From Pedobacter sp. UBA5917 (GTDB lineage: Bacteria; Bacteroidota; Bacteroidia; Sphingobacteriales; Sphingobacteriaceae), in NCBI RefSeq assembly GCF_002432345.1, contig NZ_DJDT01000299.1, forward strand, positions 1 through 64,000: 64,000 nt of DNA. The letters run 5' to 3'. Positions 53,405-62,226 of the stretch are shown here, in pieces. The position numbers and the translations under genes are program-made. How positions within the stretch are numbered: the stretch's first letter is position 1; every line of letters starts with the position of its first letter. The notes beneath the pieces are model-generated. The model had not been told where the DNA came from. It saw only the letters and a program-made list of their open reading frames with translations, and did no database searches.

Positions 53405-54619
53405 TTAACGGTCTTTCGTTAAAGTTGCAGCAATATCAACCTTATAAATCTGCATGGCCGGAATAAGCGAAGCCAAAGAGCCGATAAACAGGCCGATCCA
53501 GATTAAATAAATTTCCTGCGGAACAGCGGTAAGGCCCGTTAATTTTGCTTGCGACGATTCCTGATAAGCACCAATTACCTCTAACGCCGCATGGCCGATC
53601 AATAAACCAAAGCAAGCCCCTACCACCGTAACCAAAATACCTTCGAACATGACCAGAAAAAAGAGTTTCGATCTGGATGCCCCAAGGCAACGCATAATGG
53701 CCAGGTCGTACTTACGCTCTTTCATTGCATTATAAAGACTGATGAAGATACTTAACGCCGCAATAGCCATAATAAATACCGCAAACCACTGTAAAGTATC
53801 AATACCAACCCCGATCAACGAAAACAACCGGGCACTTTCCATCGCGGGCGAGGCGGCCTGCATATTGGTACTCTGATTTACCATTCTTGGAAAAAGGATG
53901 ACCGACATGGGCGATTTATACTGGATCAACAGCGCAGTAATCTGTTTATCGTTAATCTCTTTGGCTTCTGCGGCCGAAGAGTGATGCTGCACTTGCTCGT
54001 GTTTTTCTTCATGCATTTTGTACACACTGCCAATATTGGTCAGGATCAGGTTATCGGTAATGTTTCCCTCTGGCTTTAAAATTCCTTTCACCACATAAGC
54101 ATGCTGTTTATGGATGTCGCCATTGCCGGTTAAACCATGCGCTCCGAAAAAAGAATCGCCGATTTTAAGTTTCGATGATGAAGCTACCGTACTGCCGATG
54201 GTTACTTCTAAATCCTTTTGCCAAAAATTGCCCTTCAAGATAGATAAACCATAGAGGTGACTGAAAGAAGTATCAGTTCCTACAATGCGGTAACCGTTAT
54301 AATTATCGCCCAGTGCCAATGGAACAGCGCGTTTAACCATAGGATTGTGGGCTAATTTATAGGCATCAGTAGCCGGAATATTTCCTGTTGGGTAATCGAT
54401 ATGATAAATACTGCTTAATATTAACTGTAACGGACTCCCTTTTGCCCCTACAACGAGATCGATGTCTTTTGCATTTTTTTCGAGTTTATTGCCGATCTGA
54501 TTGGAGGCAAGAAAAAGAATGGATAAGATACCCACACCAAAGGCGACCAGAATAATATTCAGTATGGTGGTCAGTTTATTCCTTACGAGGTTTTTGCTGC
54601 TGATTTTAAAAATATTCAT
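53405..54619 (-). CDS. FtsX/MacB-like ABC transporter permease
   Basis: A 404-residue permease with one N-terminal and three C-terminal transmembrane segments (about 20-40, 280-310, 325-350, 370-395), and a large periplasmic domain. The segment after YKMHEEKHEQVQHHSSAAEAKE near residue 205-225 is His-rich and could bind zinc. It overlaps the ATPase gene by one base (ATGA), so the two are one complex. Resembles LolC/MacB-type permeases; a metal-linked role is inferred from the operon. Confidence 0.88.
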   Translation of the reverse strand: MNIFKISSKNLVRNKLTTILNIILVAFGVGILSILFLASNQIGNKLEKNAKDIDLVVGAKGSPLQLILSSIYHIDYPTGNIPATDAYKLAHNPMVKRAVPLALGDNYNGYRIVGTDTSFSHLYGLSILKGNFWQKDLEVTIGSTVASSSKLKIGDSFFGAHGLTGNGDIHKQHAYVVKGILKPEGNITDNLILTNIGSVYKMHEEKHEQVQHHSSAAEAKEINDKQITALLIQYKSPMSVILFPRMVNQSTNMQAASPAMESARLFSLIGVGIDTLQWFAVFIMAIAALSIFISLYNAMKERKYDLAIMRCLGASRSKLFFLVMFEGILVTVVGACFGLLIGHAALEVIGAYQESSQAKLTGLTAVPQEIYLIWIGLFIGSLASLIPAMQIYKVDIAATLTKDR

Positions 54620-55245
54620 TAGAGTAGATAGGTTTTAGCAATATGTTCGCGAACCCTTTGATCGTGCGTAGCAATAATCAGCGCAGCCCCATTATCTTTC
54701 GCCTGGGTAGTGAGCATCTCTATCACCTGTGCCGCATTTTCATCATCGAGGCTCGAGGTAGGCTCATCGGCAATCAACAGATCGGGTTTATTTACCAGCG
54801 CCCTAGCCACCGATACCCTTTGCAACTGCCCCTGGCTTAATTCATCAGGATATCTTTTGGCCAATGCCTCAATACCAAGGTCTTTTAATAGCAAAAGGTT
54901 GCGTTCATGATCAATGGGCATAGCTGCCATTACCGCAGCAAGCTCGAGGTTATCGAGTACATTAAGGGAACGGATTAAATGCGGCCTTTGAAAAATAATG
55001 CCGATATGCCTTCCTCTAAAACGGTCCATTCCCCGGGCAGATAAACTGTATAAATCAGTATCATTGATCAGGATTTCACCCTGGGTAGGCTTTAAAAGGC
55101 CCGAAATAATATGCAACAGGGTACTTTTCCCGCAACCCGAGGCACCGAGTAAAAGCCATTGGTCCATATCCTCAATCCGCCAATCCGGGAATTTTATCTT
55201 TCTCCCTTTCTCATAAACATGGGATAACGACCTGATATTAATCAT
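54619..55245 (-). CDS. LolD-like ABC transporter ATP-binding protein
   Basis: A 208-residue ATPase with Walker A LLGASGCGKSTLL, Q-loop IIFQRPHL, signature LSQGQLQRVSVARAL, Walker B DLLIADEPTSSLD and switch His IATHDQ. It powers the adjacent permease. The start codon overlaps the last codons of the small lipoprotein gene (55238-55245), indicating translational coupling. Confidence 0.93.
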   Translation of the reverse strand: MINIRSLSHVYEKGRKIKFPDWRIEDMDQWLLLGASGCGKSTLLHIISGLLKPTQGEILINDTDLYSLSARGMDRFRGRHIGIIFQRPHLIRSLNVLDNLELAAVMAAMPIDHERNLLLLKDLGIEALAKRYPDELSQGQLQRVSVARALVNKPDLLIADEPTSSLDDENAAQVIEMLTTQAKDNGAALIIATHDQRVREHIAKTYLL

Positions 55246-55402
55246 GATGCAATACTTTTTGTACTTTTTTAACGGTGATGTTTTTAATGGCGTAGCGGCG
55301 GTAAAGTTCTATACCATCATTTGTACCATGCTTACATGCCGGATTAAGCATGGTGATGAACAGCAGGGCAGGGATAAAAAGGATTTTATAATTCTTATGC
55401 AT
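55238..55402 (-). CDS. 54-residue lipoprotein in the zinc locus
   Basis: A small exported protein: basic start MHKNYK, hydrophobic stretch FIPALLFITML, lipobox-like NPACK (Cys23) and a short mature part of about 31 residues rich in Lys, Tyr, Arg and His (ending KVLHHD). It ends inside the start of the ATPase gene by an 8-bp overlap and follows the MerC-like gene by 12 bp, so it is read in the same transcript. The position suggests a partner of the ABC complex, such as a metal-binding or tethering lipoprotein. It matches no family I know. Confidence 0.6.
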   Translation of the reverse strand: MHKNYKILFIPALLFITMLNPACKHGTNDGIELYRRYAIKNITVKKVQKVLHHD

Positions 55403-55414
55403 ATAAGATATTTT

Positions 55415-55810
55415 TTAGTGCTGGTGGTTTATAGGACAACTTTTAAGCATCCGAAGGTTGATAAAATGGGCAAGGGTAATGGTAAAGCCACCTAAAGGAA
55501 CCAGAATAGGCTCCAGGAATCCGATCCCCGAAAAGTGTCCGAATGCAATGCAGGCGAATCCGGCAATAAGTATCAAAATAGGTGTTATGCGGTGGTGCTG
55601 TTTGCGGTAAGCTGAACTTAAACTCCATATCCCAAGGAATAACGAAATCACAATCATCGTAATTTCAACAGCATTATTGGCCAGAAATCCCATTCCCCAC
55701 ATTGGCAGTACGGTAATTAAAAAAGGTAAAGCTGCGCAGTGTATGGCACAAAGTGTTGAGGCAGTGATGCCGATCCGGTCGAGGTTGATTTTGTAGCTTC
55801 GTAATTTCAT
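55415..55810 (-). CDS. MerC-like membrane protein
   Basis: A 131-residue, four-helix membrane protein with the MerC-type motif ASTLCAIHCAALP near residue 15-30 and a C-terminal SCPINHQH. MerC proteins were named for mercury uptake; Bacteroidota homologues are usually near metal-homeostasis genes. I chose ATG 55810; a frame extension upstream runs across the promoter and operator. Its promoter is TATATTTG at 55829-55836 (minus strand). Confidence 0.8.
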   Translation of the reverse strand: MKLRSYKINLDRIGITASTLCAIHCAALPFLITVLPMWGMGFLANNAVEITMIVISLFLGIWSLSSAYRKQHHRITPILILIAGFACIAFGHFSGIGFLEPILVPLGGFTITLAHFINLRMLKSCPINHQH

Positions 55811-55828
55811 TAAAATGTATTTATTGCA

Positions 55829-55890
55829 CAAATATAAAAGCAATGTTGTTGCAATTAAAATATTCAACGCTATATTTGCAACATAATTGC
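55829..55890. promoter_or_regulatory. Divergent promoters with paired candidate Zur operators
   Basis: Minus-strand box TATATTTG (55829-55836) drives MerC; plus-strand box TATATTTG (55871-55878) drives the GTPase gene. Two 15-mers, TTGCAACAACATTGC (reverse strand, 55840-55854) and TTGCAACATAATTGC (55876-55890), agree at 13 of 15 positions in opposite orientations. One lies just upstream of the MerC -7 box and the other over the GTPase -7 box and start, well placed for repression by the Fur-family regulator. Confidence 0.75.
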
Positions 55891-55896
55891 ATTAAC

Positions 55897-57099
55897 ATGA
55901 TAAAGAAATTACCCGTTACCGTATTAAGCGGTTTCCTGGGCAGTGGTAAAACCACTTTACTAAACGCTATTTTAAGGAACAAACAGGATTTAAAAGTAGC
56001 CGTAATTGTGAATGATATGAGCGAGGTGAACATCGATGCTGCGCTGGTTAAAAACCAAAATACCTTATCCAAAACCGAAGAGCGGCTGGTTGAAATGAGC
56101 AATGGCTGTATCTGCTGTACTTTGCGCGAAGACCTGATGATTGAAGTAGAGAAACTGGCAAAAGAAAACCGTTTTGATTATTTATTGATTGAAAGTACGG
56201 GAATATCAGAACCTATTCCTGTTGCACAGACCTTTTCGTTTATTGATGAAGCCTCGGGCATAGATTTGAGCAGGTTTAGCAACCTGGATACCATGGTAAC
56301 CGTGGTTGATGCCTACAATTTCTACAAGGATTTTGGCTCGGCCGAAAAGCTGGCTGATAGGAATATGGTTGATGATGAGACCGATAGGCGCACCATTGTA
56401 AACCTGCTTACCGACCAGATTGAATTTGCCAATGTAATTTTACTGAATAAAACCGACCTGGTTAGCGATGCGGATATTAAGGTATTAAGGGCTTTGATCA
56501 CAAAATTAAACCCAGGGGCAAAAATTTACCAAACGCGTTTTGGCGAAATAGATCCTACCCTGATTTTAAATACAGGATTGTTCGATTTCGATTCCGCATC
56601 TGAAGGTGCCGGCTGGAAAAAAGAACTGGAAGAAATACACCTACCCGAAACAGAAGAGTATGGCATCAGCTCTACGGTTTTCCGTTCTAAAAAACCCTTT
56701 CACCCTGAAAGATTATGGAATTACATCAACAAGGAGTTTCCCCAGCATGTAATCCGCTCAAAAGGTATATTTTATCTTGCAGCCATGCCCGAACAGGCCA
56801 TTAATTTTTCGCAGGCAGGCGGTTCGTTACGCATCGATCCGGCCGGTGTTTGGTGGGCAAGCATGGATCTGCAGGAACGCGAACAGTATAGCGATTATTT
56901 AGAGAACAGGGCAGAAATACATGCCGATTGGGATGGTGATTTTGGCGACCGTAAAAACGAACTGGTTTTTATAGGTCAGGATATGGACAATGAGGAGTTG
57001 AAAAAATCTTTAGAAGCCTGTTTATTGACACCCACTGAAATACAACAATATAAGTCGAAAATGAGCTTTAACAACCCATTTGGGCAGGTGATAAGTTAA
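55897..57099 (+). CDS. COG0523/CobW-family GTPase (metal chaperone)
   Basis: This 400-residue P-loop GTPase has Walker A FLGSGKTTLL (residues ~12-21), the metal-binding CICC motif (NGCICCTLREDL, ~70), Walker B-type ESTGISEP and base motif NKTDLV. The C-terminal CobW_C domain follows (~270-380). Members are zinc chaperones such as ZigA/YciC or other metal inserters; the Zur-type operators and neighbours argue for zinc. I start at ATG 55897 because the protein then begins at MIKKLPVTVLSGFLG. Confidence 0.92.
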   Translation: MIKKLPVTVLSGFLGSGKTTLLNAILRNKQDLKVAVIVNDMSEVNIDAALVKNQNTLSKTEERLVEMSNGCICCTLREDLMIEVEKLAKENRFDYLLIESTGISEPIPVAQTFSFIDEASGIDLSRFSNLDTMVTVVDAYNFYKDFGSAEKLADRNMVDDETDRRTIVNLLTDQIEFANVILLNKTDLVSDADIKVLRALITKLNPGAKIYQTRFGEIDPTLILNTGLFDFDSASEGAGWKKELEEIHLPETEEYGISSTVFRSKKPFHPERLWNYINKEFPQHVIRSKGIFYLAAMPEQAINFSQAGGSLRIDPAGVWWASMDLQEREQYSDYLENRAEIHADWDGDFGDRKNELVFIGQDMDNEELKKSLEACLLTPTEIQQYKSKMSFNNPFGQVIS

Positions 57100-57133
57100 A
57101 TTGGGCATAATAGTAGATAAAATGAACAAAATG

Positions 57134-57178
57134 GTAGTTTTTGTACTACAATATTAACTTTTATTTTGTTTAAATTTG
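57134..57178 (+). promoter_or_regulatory. Promoter TAAATTTG with upstream palindrome for the zinc-ribbon gene
   Basis: TAAATTTG (57171-57178) fits TAnnTTTG; the predicted start near 57183 leaves a 20-base leader. GTAGT-N6-ACTAC at 57134-57149 lies just upstream of the -33 position and may be an operator. Confidence 0.45.
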
Positions 57179-57203
57179 GTTTATCCCAACAAGCCAACTT
57201 ATT

Positions 57204-57380
57204 ATGATCCCATCCGAAGAATTAACCCTGGTTAAAAGCCGCTTATCCTGTCCGAAGTGCAAAAACTTCGAAACTTACAGGGTACCGAGAGGTTTTATCT
57301 TTAAAACACTTATGCCATTTATCTCAGTAAAGAGATATAAGTGTTATAAGTGCTTTAACAAGTTTTACGTATTCAATTAA
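57204..57380 (+). CDS. 58-residue zinc-ribbon microprotein
   Basis: ATG 57204 to TAA 57378-57380. The protein has two C-x-x-C knuckles: CPKC near residue 16 and CYKC near residue 49, separated by a basic stretch (TYRVPRG, SVKRYK). The layout is that of a treble-clef or zinc-ribbon nucleic-acid-binding or electron protein, but the family is not recognised. The frame has typical codon usage, its own promoter and terminator, and is too short to be picked up by most length cut-offs. Confidence 0.7.
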   Translation: MIPSEELTLVKSRLSCPKCKNFETYRVPRGFIFKTLMPFISVKRYKCYKCFNKFYVFN

Positions 57381-57406
57381 CCTCTATAAATATTGCAAAC
57401 TCATTT

Positions 57407-57430
57407 AAGCCACTCATAGTGGCTTTTTTG
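57407..57430 (+). terminator. Terminator of the zinc-ribbon gene
   Basis: AAGCCAC-TCATA-GTGGCTT is followed by TTTT, 26 bp after the stop codon. Confidence 0.8.
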
Positions 57431-57447
57431 GCTATGGGCAAAACCTA

Positions 57448-58164
57448 TTACTTTAATAATACTGCTTGCTGCAATTTTTTAAATACGTATTCCTTATAAC
57501 TCGCCCCTATCGGCAGTTCCTTTGTGCCAATTTCTATATCATAATTGGTAAAAGCACTTATTTTTTTCATGTTAACGATAAACGAGCGATGGATCCGCAA
57601 AAATTCTTTACCGCTAAGTTCTGTTTCCAGATCGCCGATTTTGTACTTCGCGGTAATCTTTCTATCCGCACAATGGATGGTGATATAATCTTTTAAACTT
57701 TCGATATAAAGTACCTCATCTTTATTCAGGTTATGAAACTTGCCCCCTGCTTTGATATGGATAAACTGTGCTTCCTTTCCCTTCAAATTTTCGATTTGAT
57801 ATATCGGGTTTTTTAACCTTAAATAACGGTCTACCGCCTTAAAAAAGCGGTCGAAAGTAATGGGTTTTAACAGGTAATCAATTAAATCGAGATCGTAGCC
57901 CTCAATGGCATATTCGCGGTAAGCCGTGGTAATAATTACAGCAGGTGGGTTTTTAAGGGTTTTTAAAAAATCAATCCCCGTAATCTGCGGCATTTTAATA
58001 TCAAGGAACAGAAGATCTACAGGAGTGCTTCGCAATAGCTCCAGGGCCTTAATCGCATTAGAACAGGTGCCCACAACCTCAAAAGTATCCAACAGCCTGA
58101 TATGGTTCTGGATGAGCTGTATGGCCAATGGCTCATCATCAACTAAAAGACATCTCACTTTCAT
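57448..58164 (-). CDS. LytTR-family response regulator
   Basis: A 238-residue response regulator: REC domain (~1-120) with phospho-acceptor Asp in VDLLFLDIKMPQ (Asp56 region) and a LytTR DNA-binding domain (~135-238, VLYIESLKDYITIHC, FLRIHRSFIVNMKKI). Its gene overlaps the kinase gene by 26 bp on the same strand, so kinase and regulator are translated together. Targets cannot be told from the sequence. Confidence 0.93.
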   Translation of the reverse strand: MKVRCLLVDDEPLAIQLIQNHIRLLDTFEVVGTCSNAIKALELLRSTPVDLLFLDIKMPQITGIDFLKTLKNPPAVIITTAYREYAIEGYDLDLIDYLLKPITFDRFFKAVDRYLRLKNPIYQIENLKGKEAQFIHIKAGGKFHNLNKDEVLYIESLKDYITIHCADRKITAKYKIGDLETELSGKEFLRIHRSFIVNMKKISAFTNYDIEIGTKELPIGASYKEYVFKKLQQAVLLK

Positions 58165-59254
58165 AACTTTGTTTTGATTTGATGATGTGGTTCTTCAGGT
58201 TGATGTGCAACAGTGCTACAAAAATATAATCGTGGGTTGAAATACTAAAATCATACAGATCAGGATAAATCAGCTGTAGCTGTTTGGTAACATTGTTAAT
58301 CCCGATCCTTCCATTTTCTTCACCATTGCCAGGGACAAAACTATTTGAAACCATAAACCTAAAACGCCCCGCTATTAATTTCATGTCGATATTGATTACC
58401 GGGAGCCCAACATCTTCCCCTGCCCCATGCTTAAAAGCATTTTCTACCAGCGATAATAAAATTAATGGCGCAATCATGCTTTCCTCATCAACCGAATGCG
58501 TAAAATTAACCTGTAAACGCTTGCCATACCTTAGTTGTTCGAGCTCTATATAATTTTTGATCAGGTTTATTTCAGCCGATAATGGTACATACATTCCATT
58601 ACATCTATATAAAACGTGATCCAGTATTTCAGACAAACCTGCTATCGATCTCGAAGTGATTGGGGAATTGATGAGCGAAAGCGAATAAATGTTATTTAAT
58701 GTATTAAATAGAAAATGTGGATTGAGCTGTGCCTTTAAAGCTTTCAATTCTGTTTCGGCCCTTTCTTTTTCAACAGAAAGCTGGTGCTGTTGCGCAATAT
58801 ATTGCGCTTTGATCAATTTGATGAAAGCAAATATCCAGGCGGCTGAAAAAGTTAAGGGAAAGTAATGTGTAATAAGTTTGGGAATATCCATCATAATTTC
58901 AAGGATAGTTTCCTGTTCAAAAGGCGGTATTCTGATAATCGGTTCCAGAATATGAACAACTACAATTCTTGCGCATACACAAATAACATAACTACCTGCA
59001 AAAAAATAAATTGCAACTGCATAATATTTCTTTGCCGAAATCAATCTTGGAATGATCACATAGGCCAAAAAATAGGAAGCAACAATAGTGAACGAGATAT
59101 AAAAGGTATGTCTTACCAGAATGTTATAAAAATCACTATACTCCTGTATATCGTAACGGTTTAGGAATACAATAGTGGTAATGAGCCAAAAAATTATGTG
59201 GCTAAGGAACCGGTGCGCGGAACTGAACTTCGCTATCCTTTCTATCAGTGGCAT
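58139..59254 (-). CDS. LytS-type sensor histidine kinase
   Basis: This 371-residue kinase has an N-terminal membrane region of about four helices (~15-155), a coiled coil (QHQLSVEKERAETELKALKAQL), then the His_kinase domain with phospho-His in LNPHFLFNTLNNIYSL. The ATPase part has LVENAFKHGAGE and GRIGINNV. No periplasmic sensor domain is visible, so the signal is likely sensed in the membrane. It pairs with the overlapping LytTR gene. Confidence 0.93.
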   Translation of the reverse strand: MPLIERIAKFSSAHRFLSHIIFWLITTIVFLNRYDIQEYSDFYNILVRHTFYISFTIVASYFLAYVIIPRLISAKKYYAVAIYFFAGSYVICVCARIVVVHILEPIIRIPPFEQETILEIMMDIPKLITHYFPLTFSAAWIFAFIKLIKAQYIAQQHQLSVEKERAETELKALKAQLNPHFLFNTLNNIYSLSLINSPITSRSIAGLSEILDHVLYRCNGMYVPLSAEINLIKNYIELEQLRYGKRLQVNFTHSVDEESMIAPLILLSLVENAFKHGAGEDVGLPVINIDMKLIAGRFRFMVSNSFVPGNGEENGRIGINNVTKQLQLIYPDLYDFSISTHDYIFVALLHINLKNHIIKSKQSYESEMSFS

Positions 59255-59498
59255 TTACACAAAGATACAATTCTCGACTGCTTGGTTAACCATTGTAGAC
59301 GAATGCTCCAAAAATGCAGATGGATATGGGAGATAAGGATATGAATAGGTAAGACTATATCTTAACTCAGCAACAAATTGGTCACGGATTCGCAGATTAA
59401 CAGGTAGAATTACATCCCCCACCCTGTCATTCTGAACATACTGAAGAATCTTTTTTAATGGAGTTATTTTTATATCGCAACCAATAGAAAAATCAATC
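59255..59498. other. Noncoding gap with a half-copy of an interspersed repeat
   Basis: The segment holds a fragment GTCATTCTGAACATACTGAAGAATC near 59424-59450, related to the repeat at 44571-44685. A minus-strand frame of 88 codons crosses it but has repeat-derived composition and is not taken as a gene. Confidence 0.55.
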
Positions 59499-59948
59499 TT
59501 AAGATGATTGAACAACTGCATTAAAAATTCGCTGCATTTTATTTTTCACATCTATTCCTCTCTGAATATTAAGTACAACAACAACAAGTGCAAAGGGAAA
59601 AACCATATAACCAATTAGAAAACACATCAATGCCAGAACAATTATTGCAAACAATGGTCCTGCGATAGATACTGAAAATAGAAATTTCAAGCTTTGATGA
59701 TGATTATTTTCAATGATTTCAAAGCTACCGCTGTTTATCCTTTCCCAGGTTTCAAAAGGACTTGCTTTTCTGCCCGCGTATTTATAATCTTTAAAGATGG
59801 TTTTATTGGGTAACCTACCTAAAATACTGTAGTCTAGCTTTTTTAACTCACCGGTGATACGGTGTTGAAGAATTTCGAGTGGTGCATCAACTTCCCGTTC
59901 TATCTTAAATTCAAGCCCAATGAAAAAAGCTTTTATTTTTAATTTCAT
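59499..59948 (-). CDS. Hypothetical two-helix membrane protein
   Basis: A 149-residue protein with a mixed N-terminal ~90 residues (EREVDAPLEILQHRITGELKKLDYSILGR) and two hydrophobic segments (about 92-115 and 118-130), with a basic C-terminal tail. No family recognised. It follows tyrS by 14 bp on the same strand and is probably co-transcribed. Confidence 0.55.
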   Translation of the reverse strand: MKLKIKAFFIGLEFKIEREVDAPLEILQHRITGELKKLDYSILGRLPNKTIFKDYKYAGRKASPFETWERINSGSFEIIENNHHQSLKFLFSVSIAGPLFAIIVLALMCFLIGYMVFPFALVVVVLNIQRGIDVKNKMQRIFNAVVQSS

Positions 59949-59962
59949 TGGGCCTGTAAATA

Positions 59963-61249
59963 TTATTCGGCAATTAAAAGGAAGTAGTTTTTCTTTCCTT
60001 TTTGAACCACGATAAATTTATCGTTTATTAAATGATCTGTATTAAATACCTGAGCCATTTCAGCTACTTTTTCTTTATTTACAGAAACGCCTCCACCTTG
60101 AATGGTTTTTTTAGCCTCTCCTTTCGAAGGGAAAATTGCTGATTTTTCTGCGAACAAGGTAGCAGCATCGATACCAGCACTCAATTCTGACTTTAAGATA
60201 TTGAATTGCGGAATACCTTCGAACATTTCTAATACCTGTTTCTCCGATAAACTTTTTAAAAACTCTAATGATCCGTTTCCGAACAAAAATTCGGATGTTT
60301 TAATGGCGGTCTCCAAAGCTTCAACCGAGTGGGTTTTAATGGTAATATCTTCAGCCAGGGCTTTCTGTAAAATACGCAGATGCGGTGCAGCATCGTGTTC
60401 TTTTTCTAAAGCCTCAATTTCTTCTTTATTTTTTAAAGTGAAAATACGGATCCATTTTTTCACATCATCATCCGATGCGTTTAACCAAAACTGGTAAAAT
60501 TTATATGGAGAAGTTTTTTCCGGATCTAACCAAACAGCACCACTTTCCGTTTTACCGAATTTGGTCCCATCTGCTTTTTTAATCAGTTGGGTTGTGATGG
60601 CATAAGCTGTTCCGGCATCTTTTCTTCTGATCAACTCCGTACCGGTAACAATATTGCCCCATTGATCGGATCCACCCATTTGTACCAAACAGTTTTCATT
60701 TTTCCATAAATGATAAAAATCGTAACCCTGGATCAACTGGTAGCAGAATTCCGTAAAAGATAGTCCAGAATCACCCTCCAAACGTCTTTTAACGCTATCC
60801 TTGGCCATCATGTAGTTTACGGTAATGTGTTTACCTACATCCCTGATAAAGGTAAAAAGATTCATATCCTTAAACCAATCGGCATTATTTACCATTACTG
60901 CACCATTGCCACCATCTTCAAATTTAAGGAACTTGGCCAATTGCTTTTTCATTCCTTTTAGGTTATGCTCGATCATTTCGGGCGTTTGCAGGTTGCGCTC
61001 GTCGGATTTACCCGATGGATCGCCCACCATGCCGGTAGCACCACCAACCAGGGCAAATGGTTTGTGCCCGGCGTTTTGAAAGTGGATCAGTGTCATGATC
61101 TGCGTTAAGTGCCCAACATGCAACGAATCTGCAGTAGGGTCGAAACCGATATAACCAGATGTCATACCTTCGTTTAACTTTTCCTCAGTATTCGGCATAA
61201 TATCATGCAGCATGCCACGCCATCTTAACTCTTCAACAAAATTCGTCAT
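59963..61249 (-). CDS. tyrS: Tyrosyl-tRNA synthetase
   Basis: It charges tRNA-Tyr. This 428-residue class I synthetase has the HIGH-type motif as HVGHL ([16 protein letters not shown], ~33-48), the [13 protein letters not shown] loop, MGGSDQWGN for tyrosine recognition, and KFGKTESG in the KMSKS position. An S4 domain ends the protein ([11 protein letters not shown]). Length and order are typical of the bacterial TyrS group. Promoter TATCTTTG lies at 61277-61284 on the minus strand. Confidence 0.96.
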   Translation of the reverse strand: MTNFVEELRWRGMLHDIMPNTEEKLNEGMTSGYIGFDPTADSLHVGHLTQIMTLIHFQNAGHKPFALVGGATGMVGDPSGKSDERNLQTPEMIEHNLKGMKKQLAKFLKFEDGGNGAVMVNNADWFKDMNLFTFIRDVGKHITVNYMMAKDSVKRRLEGDSGLSFTEFCYQLIQGYDFYHLWKNENCLVQMGGSDQWGNIVTGTELIRRKDAGTAYAITTQLIKKADGTKFGKTESGAVWLDPEKTSPYKFYQFWLNASDDDVKKWIRIFTLKNKEEIEALEKEHDAAPHLRILQKALAEDITIKTHSVEALETAIKTSEFLFGNGSLEFLKSLSEKQVLEMFEGIPQFNILKSELSAGIDAATLFAEKSAIFPSKGEAKKTIQGGGVSVNKEKVAEMAQVFNTDHLINDKFIVVQKGKKNYFLLIAE

Positions 61250-61276
61250 TGTACAAACACTTTAATAATGTGCGTG

Positions 61277-61284
61277 CAAAGATA
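61277..61284 (-). promoter_or_regulatory. tyrS promoter, -7 box TATCTTTG
   Basis: A perfect TAnnTTTG match on the minus strand, 28 bp upstream of the tyrS start codon. Confidence 0.6.
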
Positions 61285-61396
61285 AAATTTTAGCTTAGTT
61301 TAAAGCAAATTAGTTGGTTTTGTAAAACAGGTTTTATTGCGTTAATATTTTACCGTACAAACTTTACAACCCTAACAGAAAATATTACCTTGCAGC

Positions 61397-62074
61397 ATGA
61401 ACTTCTTATCCCATTATTATTTCGATAGAACAAGTGAAAACGCCAATGTGGTAATGGGAACGGTTTTGCCGGATCTGATTAAAAATGCGGTAAAAGAAGC
61501 CAATTTATACCCGCAGAAAAACGAGTTTCTGTTTAAGGGGAACCCTGATGAAGAAAGTTTGCTAAGCGGCTGGAAAAGACATTTGGCTGTAGACCTGTTT
61601 TTTCATTCTTCCAATTTCTTTCTGGAAAAAACCACCGAACTTAAACAGCTTATTAAGCCTATTGTAGAAAATACTTTGGTAAGGCCTTCATTTTTGGCCC
61701 ATATTGGTTTAGAGCTTTTGCTCGATCATTTATTGATCGAACATAATTTAATTCAGGTGCACCACTTTTACGATAAACTAAACGCGGTAAAAAAAGAATC
61801 GTTGAGCGATTTCCTTGAACACTGTAAGCTAAAAGAACCAGAGGTATTTTTTAACTTTTTAGAGAAATTTATCAGTAGTAAATACCTGTTAAGCTATCAG
61901 CAGCTCGAAAACATCAGTTATGCGCTTAACAGGATTTGTATGCGCCTGTGGCCCGAAACATTGAACGAAAAACAGCTCCAACAGCTTACGTTGGAACTAA
62001 CTATTTTTAAAGAGATTTTACAAAAGGATTTTATGGATATTTTTAAAGAGATTGAAGGGAAGATAAATTTGTAA
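61397..62074 (+). CDS. ACP phosphodiesterase-like protein (DUF479 type)
   Basis: This 225-residue all-helical protein resembles the AcpH/DUF479 family, which removes 4'-phosphopantetheine from acyl carrier protein. Visible signature: MNFLSHYYFDR at the start, GTVLPDLIK, HLAVDLFFHSS and the HIGLELLLDHLLIEH segment, with His and Asp residues in the HD-like metal site. The homology is by eye and the enzymatic assignment is moderate. A palindromic repeat begins 7 bp after the stop codon. Confidence 0.7.
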   Translation: MNFLSHYYFDRTSENANVVMGTVLPDLIKNAVKEANLYPQKNEFLFKGNPDEESLLSGWKRHLAVDLFFHSSNFFLEKTTELKQLIKPIVENTLVRPSFLAHIGLELLLDHLLIEHNLIQVHHFYDKLNAVKKESLSDFLEHCKLKEPEVFFNFLEKFISSKYLLSYQQLENISYALNRICMRLWPETLNEKQLQQLTLELTIFKEILQKDFMDIFKEIEGKINL

Positions 62075-62081
62075 AGGCACC

Positions 62082-62157
62082 CGTCATCTCGACTGAAACG
62101 TAGTGGAATGGAGAGATCTAACTGGAGATAGGTCTCTCGACTCCGATCGAGAGGACG
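62082..62157. repeat. Interspersed palindromic repeat, copy 4
   Basis: It starts CGTCATCTCGACTGAAACG and continues GGAGAGATCTAACTGGAGATAGGTCTCTCGACTCCG. The closing segment is shortened (TCGAGAGGACG) compared with copies 1 and 2. It lies between the ACP phosphodiesterase-like gene and ligA. Confidence 0.75.
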
Positions 62158-62226
62158 ATGCGACCGGTAATTTATTCTAATTAGTTTTTTTGTTTTCCAC
62201 AGCATAAAACCCTTTCATCCTTTTTT

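Noticed and set aside
59255..59521. An 88-codon minus-strand frame downstream of the membrane protein gene
   Set aside because: It crosses an interspersed-repeat fragment, has unusual composition and no family features; it reads as noncoding spacer.
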